DNA from: Alienimonas californiensis
Lineage (GTDB): Bacteria > Planctomycetota > Planctomycetia > Planctomycetales > Planctomycetaceae
NCBI RefSeq assembly: GCF_007743815.1
Contig: NZ_CP036265.1
Span: 2,410,323 to 2,474,322 of the forward strand
DNA: 64,000 bases
Direction of reading: 5' to 3'
Shown here: one piece after another, positions 44,000 through 52,402 of the stretch
How positions within the stretch are numbered: position 1 is the first letter of the stretch
How the letters are laid out: each line of letters begins with the position of its first letter
Program-made: the position numbers and the translations under genes
The notes under the pieces: generated by a model
What the model saw: the letters and a program-made list of their open reading frames with translations, nothing else
Told to the model about the DNA's origin: nothing
The model's database searches: none

Positions 44000-45220
44000 G
44001 TGACCGACCGCCGTACGTTTCTCGCCGCCTCCGCCGCGTCGCTCGCGGCGGGCGTGCACGCCGCCGGTCGGCCGGCCCGAGCCTCGCAGTCGGCGAACGA
44101 GACGATCGAGGTCGGCGTCGTCGGCCCCGGCGGGCGGGGGCGCTGGTTGATGGAGCGGCTGCGGAACCTGCCCGGGGTGCGGATCGTCGCGGTCTGCGAC
44201 GTCTGGGACGAGGCCCGGGCCGCCGGGCTCAAACTGGCCGATCCGCGGGCGGCGGCGTTCACCGATTATCGCAAGATGCTGGCGGAGACGAAGCTGGACG
44301 CCGCCCTCGTCGCCACGCCGGACCACCAGCACGTCCCGGTCTCCGCGGCCTGCTGCGAGGCGGGGCTGGACGTGTACTGCGAAAAGCCGCTGACGCACTC
44401 CGTGGCCGAGGGCGACCGGATTATTAAAGCGGTGCGGGACAACGACCGGGTGATGCAGGTCGGCACGCAGCACCGCAGCATGCCGCACCTCGCGGAGGCG
44501 CGCAAGCTGCTTCAAGACGGCGCCGCGGGGGAGATCTATAAAGTGCGGATGACCTGGAACCGCAACAGTCCGGGCCGGGGGCAGGCGCCGCAGGTCGATC
44601 CGAAAACGGTCGATTGGAAGCGATGGTTGGGCGACGCCCCGGACCAACCGTTCGATTCCCAGCGGATGCGGGCCTGGCGCTTTTACTGGGACTTCGGCGG
44701 CGGAATCTTCACGGACCTGATGGTTCACTGGGCGGACACCGCCCGCTGGATGTTGGAGCCGGGGGAGGTCTCCCGGGCCGTGAGCGTCGGCGACCACTTC
44801 ACCACCGCCGGGCTGTGGGAGACGCCGGACACCGTGCAAACCCTGCTGTCGTTCCCCAAACGCGACGACGGCACACCGGGGCCGCAGATGCACTTCGAGG
44901 GCACCTTCGCCAACCACCGCGACCGGGCCTGCACGGAATATATGGGCTCCAAGGCCACGCTGTACGTGGACCGCGGCCGCTACGAACTGATCCCGGAACA
45001 CCGCAGCGGCGTGGAGCCCCGGCAGCGACTCGAAGCCCCGGAACTGCCGCCGGGGCTGGACTTCTACGACGCCGTCGACGGGGCGAAGTATCACCTGGAG
45101 AACTGGGTGGCCTGCATCCGCAGCCGCGCGGAGCCGGCCTGCCCGGTGGAGGAGGGGGTGGCCAGCGCCAATCTGGCTCACGCCGCCAACGCGGCGCTGC
45201 CGGGGCGGGGGCAAGGCTGA
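44000..45220 (+). CDS. Gfo/Idh/MocA family oxidoreductase, Tat-exported
   Basis: The product is 406 residues from a GTG start. The N terminus [15 protein letters not shown] is a Tat signal. The Rossmann fold has [17 protein letters not shown] and [21 protein letters not shown] sequence with the family EKP. The domain that follows ([18 protein letters not shown], then [20 protein letters not shown]) is typical of the large planctomycete subfamily related to inositol/sugar dehydrogenases. It probably acts in the periplasm; the substrate is unknown. It is not closely similar to the copy at 5754-6962 outside the conserved motifs. It follows mfd by 109 bp and is probably independent. Confidence 0.88.
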   Translation: MTDRRTFLAASAASLAAGVHAAGRPARASQSANETIEVGVVGPGGRGRWLMERLRNLPGVRIVAVCDVWDEARAAGLKLADPRAAAFTDYRKMLAETKLDAALVATPDHQHVPVSAACCEAGLDVYCEKPLTHSVAEGDRIIKAVRDNDRVMQVGTQHRSMPHLAEARKLLQDGAAGEIYKVRMTWNRNSPGRGQAPQVDPKTVDWKRWLGDAPDQPFDSQRMRAWRFYWDFGGGIFTDLMVHWADTARWMLEPGEVSRAVSVGDHFTTAGLWETPDTVQTLLSFPKRDDGTPGPQMHFEGTFANHRDRACTEYMGSKATLYVDRGRYELIPEHRSGVEPRQRLEAPELPPGLDFYDAVDGAKYHLENWVACIRSRAEPACPVEEGVASANLAHAANAALPGRGQG

Positions 45221-45277
45221 ACCGGCGGCACGAGCGACGCGGGGGCGTCCGCCCGGGCGGCGAGGGTTCTCACAAGC

Positions 45278-45306
45278 TTGTGTGCGGAAAAGGGCGCGGG
45301 TAGGGT
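45278..45306 (+). promoter_or_regulatory. Candidate promoter of the DUF1559 gene
   Basis: TTGTGT (45278-45283) and TAGGGT (45301-45306) are spaced by 17 bases, the optimal sigma-70-type spacing. If real, transcription starts near 45313, which rules out the in-frame GTG at 45282 and supports the GTG at 45408. A similar pair occurs at 19827-19854. Confidence 0.4.
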
Positions 45307-45407
45307 TCGGCCCGCCTCTCGGGATTGAGACGCTGTCTCAATTCCCCCTCGTCGACCGCCCCAGCCCCCTGCGATCCTTGGCAGCATCCCCCCGCGACCC
45401 GGCTCCC

Positions 45408-46409
45408 GTGCGGATTGTCCGTTCCGGGTTCACGCTGATCGAAGTCCTGGTGGTGATCGCGATCATTGCGATCCTGGTGAGCCTGCTGCTGCCCGCGGTG
45501 CAGCAGGCGCGGGCGGCGGCTCGCCGGGCGCAATGCCAGAACAACCTCAAGCAGATCGGCTTGGGCCTGCACAACTACGAATCGGTCGCCCGCGTGCTGC
45601 CGCCCTCCTTCGTCGTCGATGCGGAGAGCAGCCGGACCGGCGGTCAGTGGAGCGTCCACGTTCGCCTGCTGCCCTTCCTCGATCAGGCGAACGTCGAGAA
45701 TTTGGTGGACTTCACGCAGGAGTACGGCGGGGACAGCGCCAGCTTGGAGATTCGCACGTTCCGGGTGCCGACCTATCTGTGCCCGGAAGAGATCAACGAC
45801 CGCGTACGCACCGATTCAAGCGGCAACCCGATCCACTATCCGACGAATTACGGGTTCAACGGCGGCGACTGGTTCGTGTGGAGCAACGCATCCCGGCAGC
45901 AGGGTCGCGGGGCCTTCGCTCCGAACAGCGCCTTCGGGTTCGAGGCGTTCCGAGACGGCGTGACCGGCACGCTGGCGTTCGCGGAGGTCAAGGCCTTCAC
46001 CCCCTATGTGCGGGACGGAGAAGAAAGCCCGGATTCCCCGCCCAGCGATCCCGCGGCCGTCTCCGCGTTGGCCGGCAGCTTCAAAGAGGACAGCGGGCAC
46101 ACGGAGTGGGTCGACGGGCGGGTGCATCAAACCGGCTTCACCGCCGCGTTGGGACCGAACGCGGAGGTGCCGGTGGCCGGCGGCAAAGCGGGCGGCGGGG
46201 CCGACGACGGCGATTTCACCGCCTGCCGCGAAGGCAAAGACTGCGCGGGCCCGACCCACGCCGCCGTCACCAGCCGCAGCTATCACGAGGGCGGGGTGCA
46301 CGTGTTGCTGATGGACGGGGCGACCCGGTTCGTGAGCGATTCCGTCAAGCTGGACGTCTGGCGGGCGGTCTCCACGCGGGCCGCCGGCGAGGTCGTGGAC
46401 GAGTACTGA
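45408..46409 (+). CDS. DUF1559 prepilin-like protein
   Basis: The product is 333 residues. The start [20 protein letters not shown] contains a type IV prepilin cleavage site with Phe at +1 and Glu at +5. [20 protein letters not shown] and [17 protein letters not shown] follow, the hallmark of the planctomycete DUF1559 family. The rest includes [16 protein letters not shown] and, near the end, [20 protein letters not shown], also diagnostic. These proteins are exported and probably processed by prepilin peptidase; their role is not established. The GTG at 45408 gives the usual short leader and agrees with the candidate promoter. A GTG at 45282 would add 42 residues. Confidence 0.92.
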   Translation: MRIVRSGFTLIEVLVVIAIIAILVSLLLPAVQQARAAARRAQCQNNLKQIGLGLHNYESVARVLPPSFVVDAESSRTGGQWSVHVRLLPFLDQANVENLVDFTQEYGGDSASLEIRTFRVPTYLCPEEINDRVRTDSSGNPIHYPTNYGFNGGDWFVWSNASRQQGRGAFAPNSAFGFEAFRDGVTGTLAFAEVKAFTPYVRDGEESPDSPPSDPAAVSALAGSFKEDSGHTEWVDGRVHQTGFTAALGPNAEVPVAGGKAGGGADDGDFTACREGKDCAGPTHAAVTSRSYHEGGVHVLLMDGATRFVSDSVKLDVWRAVSTRAAGEVVDEY

Positions 46410-46441
46410 GCCGCAGCCAGGCGGTTTCCGGCGCCAAACGC

Positions 46442-46474
46442 AACACGCCCCCGGCGGATCGCCGGGGGCGTGTT
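46442..46474. terminator. Perfect 15-bp bidirectional terminator
   Basis: The arms 46442-46456 and 46460-46474 pair perfectly over 15 bases around a GAT loop, with AACAC at the left edge and GTGTT at the right. It lies between the convergent DUF1559 gene and the repeat-bearing secreted protein and probably serves both. Confidence 0.8.
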
Positions 46475-46496
46475 CATGAATCAGGGACGCAGGCGC

Positions 46497-47324
46497 CTAC
46501 CGCCGGCGCTGTACGCCGCGGGGCAGGACGACGCCCGGGCGGGGCCGCACGGCGCCGTTGTTGACGTTCTGCGAGGGCGGAGCCGTGGAGAACAGCACGG
46601 TGTCGCTGCTGTTCTCCCGCACCCCGCCGCCGTTCGACGGGCCGGGATTCGACGGGCCGGGCGTGACGCCGGCGGACGGGCCGGAGCCCGGGGAGGTCAT
46701 GTAGAGCACCGTGTGGCTGTCGTTCTCCCGCACCCCGCCGGGGCCGCCCGGCAGCGACGAGCCGGAACCCGGGGGCTGCATGTAAATGACGGTGTCGCTG
46801 TGATTCTCCCGCACCCCGCCGTGCCCCGCGTGACCGCCGTGGCCGTGGCCGGGGAAGGGGGTGAACGTGCTGCGGTCGCGGGTCAGGTTGCCGTGCGGCA
46901 CGCCGTGGCTGGTCCAGGTCATGCCGTGCTCGCGGATCCACTGCCCGTTGATCCGCAGCCAGCGATCCACCCGCCGCAGCGAGCCGGGATCGACGTGGTC
47001 GCGGTGCGGGTCGTAGGCGCTCAGCCGGGTGGAGAGCGTCTGGCGGTTCACGTCGATGACGTTGGAGAACGGGTCGTATTCGGTATCGACGAAGCCGTCC
47101 TGATCGACGATCGGGTTGTACGGCGCCGGGATCGGGCGGGGCCGCGGGTGAATGGAACCGTGATGGCCGTAACCTGGCTGGACGAGCATGCGGCTGGACC
47201 CGCCGAGCGTCGGCGTGCCGACGCCGGCCGGGGAGGCGATTCCCTGGGCGAGGGCGGCCGGGGCTCCGATCGACGCGGCGAGGGCGAGGGCGGCGAAGCG
47301 GGCGGAGAATGACGGGGTGAGCAT
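46497..47324 (-). CDS. Secreted protein with GGVREN repeats
   Basis: The product is 275 residues. A clean signal peptide (FAALALAASIGAPAALAQG) precedes a Gly/His/Pro-rich N-terminal part and a middle region (VDTEYDPFSNVIDVNRQTLS, then LRRVDRWLRINGQWIREHG). The last third holds three imperfect repeats: GGVRENHSDTVIYMQPPGSG, GGVRENDSHTVLYMTSPGSG and GGVRENSSDTVLFSTAPP. I recognise no family; the middle region may be a small planctomycete-specific domain. The ATG at 47324 is chosen because it begins the signal peptide. The competing longer frame at 46474-47433 is Arg/Pro-rich and spurious. Confidence 0.75.
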   Translation of the reverse strand: MLTPSFSARFAALALAASIGAPAALAQGIASPAGVGTPTLGGSSRMLVQPGYGHHGSIHPRPRPIPAPYNPIVDQDGFVDTEYDPFSNVIDVNRQTLSTRLSAYDPHRDHVDPGSLRRVDRWLRINGQWIREHGMTWTSHGVPHGNLTRDRSTFTPFPGHGHGGHAGHGGVRENHSDTVIYMQPPGSGSSLPGGPGGVRENDSHTVLYMTSPGSGPSAGVTPGPSNPGPSNGGGVRENSSDTVLFSTAPPSQNVNNGAVRPRPGVVLPRGVQRRR

Positions 47325-47627
47325 CGGAGCGGCCGGGTCGAGGTGCTGGTGAACGGGGGAGGTCCGGCCGTCGTGGCGGTCGGCGGGCCGGAGTCGGCCA
47401 TGCCGTTCCCTCAACGCGAACCCGGGGCCGCACCAGCGGAGGACGCCGCAGAAACTCTCGCCGGTTCGGTCAATCCCTGTTTTCGAAGGCGATCCTTCGT
47501 CTACGAAGCGCCGCCGCCTCCCGGCCGGCTCGTCGGGGGAGTGTCGTCGGGCGGACGCGGGCGCCGTCAGGGTGACGACGGCTCATCCGTCAAAGACTGA
47601 TGTGCCCGGTCCGGCTATCCTCCACCC
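47325..47627. other. Divergent intergenic region, no gene seen
   Basis: The 303 bases separate the minus-strand secreted protein from the symporter. They should hold both promoters. Small dyads occur (for example GACGG-CCGTC near 47577), but none stands out as an operator, and no convincing -35/-10 pair was found. Confidence 0.4.
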
Positions 47628-48995
47628 ATGTCCGCCGCCCCGCCGTCCCCGCCCGCCGCCGCCGAACTGCGTACGGAGCTCGAACCACACGGGGGCGGGA
47701 AGGAGAACCTGCTGACCGGGCTGATCTTCGCCGGCATCGTGCTGGCCCTGCTGTTGGCGTGGGCGGCGCCGGAGGTCGCGGCGTCGTTCGCGGTCGGCGG
47801 GCAGGTGTTTTTATCTGTCTTAAAGATGCTGGTGGTCCCGCTGGTCGTGACCAGCGTGGTCTGCGGGGTGCTGTCGATGGGCGACGTGCGGAAACTCGGC
47901 CGGCCGGGGGCGGCGACGTTGATTTATTACTTCTGCACGACCGCGATCGCGGTGGTCACGGGCATTATTTTGGTGAACCTGTTCAACCCGGGCGCCGGGA
48001 TCGACGGCGCCGCGGCCCGGGACGTCGCCCGGGCGGAGGTCTCCGCGAAGTTGGGCGAACAGGCGGTCTCCGAGCCGGCGGGCGTCGGGGCGATCTTCGA
48101 AAACCTGCTGACGATGTTGTTCACCGACAACCTGCTTGAAAGCGCCGCCGAGACGGATCTTCTGCCGCTGATCGTGTTCAGCCTCGCCTTCGCCGCGGTG
48201 CTGACGACGATGGGGGCGGCCGTCGGCACGGTGACGAAGTTCGTCACGGAGGCGAACGACGTGCTGATGAAGTTCGTGCTGCTGGTGATGTGGACGGCCC
48301 CGCTGGGGGTGTTCTGCCTGGTCGCCGGGCAGTTCGGCGAGGCGGCCGCCGACGGGGACTTCGCCGGGGAGATGGCGAAGGTCGGCTGGTATTCCGCCAC
48401 CGTGCTGACGGGGCTGGCGGTGCACGCCTTCGTGACGCTGCCGCTGATTTTATGGCTGCTCACGCGGCGGAACCCGTATCAATTCCTGTTCCAGATGAGC
48501 CGCCCGCTGCTGACGGCGTTCGCCACGGCGAGCAGCAGCGCCACGCTGCCGGTCACGATGGAAACCGCTGTTGAAAAGGCCGGCATCAAGCGGAAAAGCG
48601 TGGACTTCGTACTGCCGCTGGGGGCGACGGTCAATATGGACGGCACCGCGCTTTATGAGGCGGTCGCGGCGCTGTTTATCGCCCAGACGCTCGTCGGCTC
48701 CGCGGACGCGATCGACATGGGGCTGACGACGCAGATTATCGTCGCCGCGACCGCCACCCTGGCGGCGATCGGGGCCGCGGGCATCCCGCAGGCGGGGCTG
48801 TTCACGCTAATTATCGTGTTGAACGCCGTCGGCCTGCCGGTGGAGCTGGCGGGCCTCATTCTCTCCGTCGACTGGCTGCTGGACCGCTTCCGCACCGCGG
48901 TCAACGTCTTCGGCGACGCGACGGGCGCCGCGGTCGTTGAAAAGTTCCTGCCGCCCGAGCCTGTGCCGACGGCGGCGGGGACCGTGTTCGCCTGA
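47628..48995 (+). CDS. Dicarboxylate/amino acid:cation symporter (DAACS family)
   Basis: The product is 455 residues. It shows the family fold: VGGQVFLSVLKMLVVPLVVTSV in the early helices, the HP1 serine-rich hairpin FATASSSATLPVTMETA, and the sodium-site helix LGATVNMDGTALYEAVAALFIAQ. HP2 follows with AAGIPQAGLFTLIIVL and the last helix with WLLDRFRTAVNVFGDATGA. These match glutamate/dicarboxylate carriers such as GltP/DctA. The exact substrate cannot be assigned, though the Asp in TM8 (LLDRFRT, then NVFGDA) is in the expected position for an acidic substrate. It is a single gene, followed by repeat-rich intergenic DNA. Confidence 0.92.
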   Translation: MSAAPPSPPAAAELRTELEPHGGGKENLLTGLIFAGIVLALLLAWAAPEVAASFAVGGQVFLSVLKMLVVPLVVTSVVCGVLSMGDVRKLGRPGAATLIYYFCTTAIAVVTGIILVNLFNPGAGIDGAAARDVARAEVSAKLGEQAVSEPAGVGAIFENLLTMLFTDNLLESAAETDLLPLIVFSLAFAAVLTTMGAAVGTVTKFVTEANDVLMKFVLLVMWTAPLGVFCLVAGQFGEAAADGDFAGEMAKVGWYSATVLTGLAVHAFVTLPLILWLLTRRNPYQFLFQMSRPLLTAFATASSSATLPVTMETAVEKAGIKRKSVDFVLPLGATVNMDGTALYEAVAALFIAQTLVGSADAIDMGLTTQIIVAATATLAAIGAAGIPQAGLFTLIIVLNAVGLPVELAGLILSVDWLLDRFRTAVNVFGDATGAAVVEKFLPPEPVPTAAGTVFA

Positions 48996-49015
48996 GGGCT
49001 GACGGCCTCCCTTTC

Positions 49016-49039
49016 CCCCTCTCCCTCGAGGGAGAGGGG
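49016..49039. repeat. Perfect 24-bp palindrome
   Basis: CCCCTCTCCCTC is followed directly by its reverse complement. It lies just after the symporter gene, in the 303-base interval 48996-49298 that holds no gene. Similar C-rich/G-rich dyads appear at 49245-49290 and at 63407-63434, so this is likely a dispersed intergenic palindrome, possibly also a terminator. Confidence 0.6.
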
Positions 49040-49116
49040 CCGGGGGTGACGCCCGGTTCGTTCACCCTCGCTCATGCCGTGACGACCCGACTGGCGGAAG
49101 AGCGTGGCGTCTCTCT

Positions 49117-49198
49117 GTGAGCCCGAAGCGCAAGCTTCGGCCGGAATCGAACGCGGTGACGGCTGCGCCGACAGCCGGAGCTTGCGTTCCGGGCTCAC
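49117..49198. repeat. 26-bp imperfect inverted repeat with nested hairpins
   Basis: The arms 49117-49142 and 49173-49198 pair over 26 positions with four transition-type differences. The left arm alone contains CCGAAGC-GCAA-GCTTCGG (49123-49140), a perfect 7-bp stem with a GCAA tetraloop. The core GAGCCCG..GC is the same as in the hairpin at 4569-4594. This suggests a REP-like family. Confidence 0.6.
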
Positions 49199-49298
49199 GA
49201 AGCCGCTGTGCACTGCTGCAAAGCGTTCAGGCGTCCGGGCGACATTGCCCCCTCACCCCCGGCCCCTCCCACCAAAAGGGGGCGAAGGGGGAAGTCGC

Positions 49299-50054
49299 TC
49301 ACCGCCGCAGGTGCCACGCCGGGTCGCTGTAACGGTCGCGGAATAATTCACCCATCAGTTCCGTCGGCAACTCCGGCGGCGGGGCGGTCGCGCCGAAGGC
49401 GGTGCGGAGCGCCGAGACCAGCGCCGCCCGCGGCAGCGGGAGGTTCGTGACGAACGCCCGGTGCGCGCGGCCGGCCCGGTAGTCCGGCTGGCGCTCCGGC
49501 GGGGTGAGGAAGCGGGGGATTGCGGCGAGGTCGAAGCCGGTCAGCAGGGTGCCGTGGTGGAGCATCGCCCGCTTCAGCCACCGCTGGGCGTTCCCGCCGA
49601 CTTTCACCCGGGCGCCGTCGACTCCCCTCACCGTGAGGTCGCTGGTGCCGTCCACGCCGACGCCGGGGACCAGGGGGCGGAGGGCGTCGGCGAGGCGGTG
49701 CATGATCGCCGCCGTGACGGCGGGGATATCGCCAGGCAAGCCGGCCGGGGGGCCGACGGGCAGGATCAGCGACCAGCAGAGCGCCCCCGGGCCCAGCAGC
49801 ACGGTCCCGCCGCCGCTGGCCCGCCGCAGGATCGGCACGTCGGCGGCCTCGCAGGCGGTCCGGTCCGCGTTCAACGCCAGCCGGTTCGCGCGGCCCAGCA
49901 CGACGCAGGGCTCCGGCCGCTCCCAGACCCGCAGCAGGCCGGGGCCGCCGGTCTGATCCACGCTTCGCAGCAGCGCCTCGTCCAGCGCGAGGTCCTCCCG
50001 CGGGTCGGGCCGGGTGAGGTCGAGGAACGACAGCGGGGCGGGGCGGGGGAACAC
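49299..50054 (-). CDS. Lipoate-protein ligase A family protein
   Basis: The product is 251 residues from a GTG start. It has the BPL/LPL catalytic-domain motifs: EDLALDEALLRS, PCVVLGRANRL, the lipoyl-AMP loop ILRRASGGGTVLLGPGALCW and the active Lys in RVKVGGNAQRWLKRAMLHHG. The last region, LPTELMGELFRDRYSDPAW, is the usual tail. The family attaches lipoate or octanoate to E2 and GcvH proteins. Octanoyltransferase LipM is less likely since no catalytic Cys is evident in the expected place. The small C-terminal domain of LplA is lacking, so it may work with a partner. It is divergent from the reverse transcriptase leader, with 244 bp between the two starts. Confidence 0.82.
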   Translation of the reverse strand: MFPRPAPLSFLDLTRPDPREDLALDEALLRSVDQTGGPGLLRVWERPEPCVVLGRANRLALNADRTACEAADVPILRRASGGGTVLLGPGALCWSLILPVGPPAGLPGDIPAVTAAIMHRLADALRPLVPGVGVDGTSDLTVRGVDGARVKVGGNAQRWLKRAMLHHGTLLTGFDLAAIPRFLTPPERQPDYRAGRAHRAFVTNLPLPRAALVSALRTAFGATAPPPELPTELMGELFRDRYSDPAWHLRR

Positions 50055-50127
50055 GCCGGCAGGATAGCGGCGGCGGAACGCGGTCGCGGCGCCGTTGCGG
50101 CAAGGCTACGCTGCGGCGGTCCCGGTG

Positions 50128-50278
50128 GCGCTCGCCCGAGCGCGGGGCGGCGATTCGCCGTCCGGGCCGACAGGTTCGGCTTCAAACTTCGGGCAAGGCG
50201 TTCCTTCGGCGCGAACGAACGCCTTGGCGGGACTTCGGGGCGGGGCGGCCGGTACGTTGCACCGGCCGCCCCGCCCCG
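50128..50278 (+). ncRNA. Candidate retron-like leader RNA with four hairpins
   Basis: Four dyads follow each other just upstream of the reverse transcriptase. The first two are GCGCTCG-CC-CGAGCGC (50128-50143) and CGGCG-ATT-CGCCG (50148-50160). The third has arms CAAGGCGTT and AACGCCTTG (50194-50202, 50218-50226). The last is a perfect 18-bp stem (50236-50253 and 50261-50278) with a 7-base loop. Retron msr-msd RNAs have this order: short stems first, then one long stem, immediately 5' of the RT gene. GCAAGG near 50100 and CCTTGC near 50282 could close the structure. This is an interpretation: no branching G or a1/a2 pair is proven, and the last stem could simply be a terminator. Confidence 0.35.
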
Positions 50279-50298
50279 TTTCCTTGCGCCGTTCGCCC

Positions 50299-51453
50299 GT
50301 GGTGTCGTCCGACACGCCGCCGCCCGACTCGAACGCCTCCGGGCTTGGGTGCGGCGGGATCGTCTGGTCGGCGCTCGCCGCGGTCCTGTTGCTGACCGGC
50401 CTGACGGCCGTCGCGGTTCTGGCGGTTCGTGCGTTCGGCGCGCTCGTCGCGGCGCTGGGGGCCTCGGCCCTGATCGCAATCGGGCTGAACTTCGCCCAGT
50501 GGTACTTCCTCAAGCGGCTGAAGCGGGTGGATCGGTACTCCCTGTTCCGCCTCGGACACCGCTGGCGGGCGTGGCGGGGAAAGGGGTTTGACATCGAGGA
50601 ACTGGCCCGCCGCTGCGGGCTGACGGCCCATCGGCTCCAGAATCACCAGCCGAGCTATCACACCGCGACGATCCCCAAACCCTCCGGCGGGGAGCGCACG
50701 CTGACGATCCCCGACCCGGCGACGATGGACCTGCAACGCACGCTGCTCCGCCGGGTCCTCGCCAGGCTGCACGCGGACCCGGCGGCCTGCGGGTTCGAGC
50801 GGGGGAAGGGGATCGTCGATCACGCCGCCCCGCACGTCGGCCGGGCGGTGGTGGCGACCTGCGATTTGAAAGACTTCTTCCCCTCCGTCACGGCGAAGTC
50901 GATCGACTACTACTTCCGCCGGGTCGGCTGGAACGCGGAGGCCGCGGCGCTGCTCACGCGGCTCACCACCTCTGAAGGCGGGTTGCCGCAGGGGGCGCCG
51001 ACGAGCCCGCGGCTCTCCAATTTGCTGATGCACGGCGTGGACTACGCGCTCGCCAAAGCGGCCGGGCGGCGGGGCTTTCGCTACACCCGTTACGCGGACG
51101 ACCTCGCCTTCAGCAGCGCCGAGGACGACGGGCAGGCCGTCCGCGACCTGCTCCGCCGCGTCGAAGCCGTGGTTCGGCGAGGGGGGTTCGAATTGAACTC
51201 GAAGAAGACCCGGGTGCTCCGCCGGCACCAACGACAGATGATCTGCGGATTGGTCGTGAACGACCGGCTCAATCTGCCCCGCAAAATCCGCCGCGAACTG
51301 CGGGCGGCGCTGCACCGCCGGCGGGTGGGGCGGGAGGCGACGTACACCGCACAGCAGCTCGCCGGGTGGGCGGGCGTGCTGACGATGGTCGCTCGCGGGC
51401 CGCGGGCCTTTCATGGCGAAACGCCGCCCGACTCTGCACCCTCCTCCGCATGA
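50299..51453 (+). CDS. Retron-type reverse transcriptase with N-terminal membrane segment
   Basis: The product is about 384 residues. Residues 21-70 form one long or two short membrane helices (IVWSALAAVLLLTGLTAVAV, then FGALVAALGASALIAIGLNF). The RT domain has TIPKPSGGERTLTIPDP and the catalytic Asp 189 in CDLKDFFPSVT. LPQGAPTSPRLSN, YADD at 265-268 and GFELNSKKTRVL follow. Retron-specific regions are present in variant form: HAAPH at 175-179 for the usual NAxxH, and ICG at 315-317 for VTG in RQMICGLVVND. All catalytic Asp residues are intact. The start is GTG 50299 or 50302; the open frame further upstream covers the hairpins and lacks domain character. It overlaps the beta-propeller gene by ATGA. 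Confidence 0.85.
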   Translation: MVSSDTPPPDSNASGLGCGGIVWSALAAVLLLTGLTAVAVLAVRAFGALVAALGASALIAIGLNFAQWYFLKRLKRVDRYSLFRLGHRWRAWRGKGFDIEELARRCGLTAHRLQNHQPSYHTATIPKPSGGERTLTIPDPATMDLQRTLLRRVLARLHADPAACGFERGKGIVDHAAPHVGRAVVATCDLKDFFPSVTAKSIDYYFRRVGWNAEAAALLTRLTTSEGGLPQGAPTSPRLSNLLMHGVDYALAKAAGRRGFRYTRYADDLAFSSAEDDGQAVRDLLRRVEAVVRRGGFELNSKKTRVLRRHQRQMICGLVVNDRLNLPRKIRRELRAALHRRRVGREATYTAQQLAGWAGVLTMVARGPRAFHGETPPDSAPSSA

Positions 51454-52370
51454 GCCAGTTTTCCCCCGAGCAGGGCTCCGACGCCGCGTGGCTCTCCGCC
51501 GGCCGCGGGATGCCGCCGGCGCTATCGTGGGGGTTCTTCACCGACGCCCCGCTGATCGCCCTCGGCGTGGCCCGGGAAGGCGGCCGCACTCTCGCGGCGG
51601 ACGCCGGCGGCGGGCTGTACCTGCTCGACCCGGCCGGCCGCATCGAGCACTTGCAGCGGGGTTTGAAGGACCTGTCGGCGTTGGCGTTCGCGGACTCCGG
51701 CGCCGCGGCGGCGGCGGCCTTCGGGGAGGACGCGCTCGGCTGGATCGAGCCGGATTTGAAGGTGAAGTGGCGGCAGTCGATGCCCGCGGCGATCACCGCC
51801 GTCGCCGTCGACCCGCACGGCCGGCACGCCGCGGTCGCCCTCTCCAACGGCGACGTGACGGTCTACACGAACCGCCGCAAGAAGCTGGCCCGGTTCACCG
51901 CCCTGCGGCCGCTGGATCACCTGCGGTTCCTGACGACCCGCCCGTTGCTGGTGGGCGCCGCCGACCGCGGGCTGATCGCCTCCTACGACCTCCGCGGACG
52001 GCAGGAACTGGACGTGAAAACCTGGGCGAACTGCGGGGACCTCGCCGTGACCGGCGACGGCACGCGGATGGCGGTGGCGGCGTTCAATCTCGGCGTGCAG
52101 CGGTTCGACGGCGCCGGCCGGGTGAAGGACACGCTCTCCACCGGCGGCAGCCCGGCGAAGGTGGCGCTGGCGTTTCGCGGCTGGGGCCCGCTGGCGGTCG
52201 CCACGCTGGAGCGGGAGCTGTACCGCCTGAACGCCGCTGGCGACGTCGACTGGGCCGCCCCGGCCCCCGCCGCGATCGCCGGCCTGGCGCTGGACGCCCC
52301 CGGCCGTCTGATGACCGTCGGCTTCGAGACCGGCCGGGTCGTCCGGCTGGAGTTCTTCACCGGCGGGTGA
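51450..52370 (+). CDS. Beta-propeller protein coupled to the reverse transcriptase
   Basis: The product is 306 residues without a signal peptide. It consists of repeats of about 40 residues of WD40/PQQ-like type, such as ALGVAREGGRTLAADAGGGL, ITAVAVDPHGRHAAVALSNG, LAVTGDGTRMAVAAFNLGVQ and IAGLALDAPGRLMTVGFETG. Six or seven blades fit the length. The ATG at 51450 overlaps the RT stop codon (ATGA), so the two genes are translated as a unit. Beta-propellers are usually interaction or sensing platforms. Here it may be a partner, sensor or regulator of the RT, but there is no sequence proof. A perfect 28-bp inverted repeat 33 bp downstream may end the transcript. Confidence 0.75.
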   Translation: MSQFSPEQGSDAAWLSAGRGMPPALSWGFFTDAPLIALGVAREGGRTLAADAGGGLYLLDPAGRIEHLQRGLKDLSALAFADSGAAAAAAFGEDALGWIEPDLKVKWRQSMPAAITAVAVDPHGRHAAVALSNGDVTVYTNRRKKLARFTALRPLDHLRFLTTRPLLVGAADRGLIASYDLRGRQELDVKTWANCGDLAVTGDGTRMAVAAFNLGVQRFDGAGRVKDTLSTGGSPAKVALAFRGWGPLAVATLERELYRLNAAGDVDWAAPAPAAIAGLALDAPGRLMTVGFETGRVVRLEFFTGG

Positions 52371-52402
52371 GAGAGGGAAGGAAGGTCGCTCTCCTGTGTC
52401 CC

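Noticed and set aside
46474..47433. Alternative 319-codon frame overlapping the GGVREN protein
   Set aside because: Arg/Pro-rich; the other frame has a signal peptide and internal repeats.
50095..50298. N-terminal extension of the reverse transcriptase
   Set aside because: The frame is open, but the residues are low-complexity and the DNA forms consecutive hairpins; GTG at 50299/50302 fits better.
50299..51453. Diversity-generating retroelement or group II intron RT
   Set aside because: The motif is LPQGAPTSP with YADD as in retrons, not the SQ-type motif of DGRs or the PQGG..SP form of group II introns; no template/variable repeats or intron RNA domains V/VI were seen.
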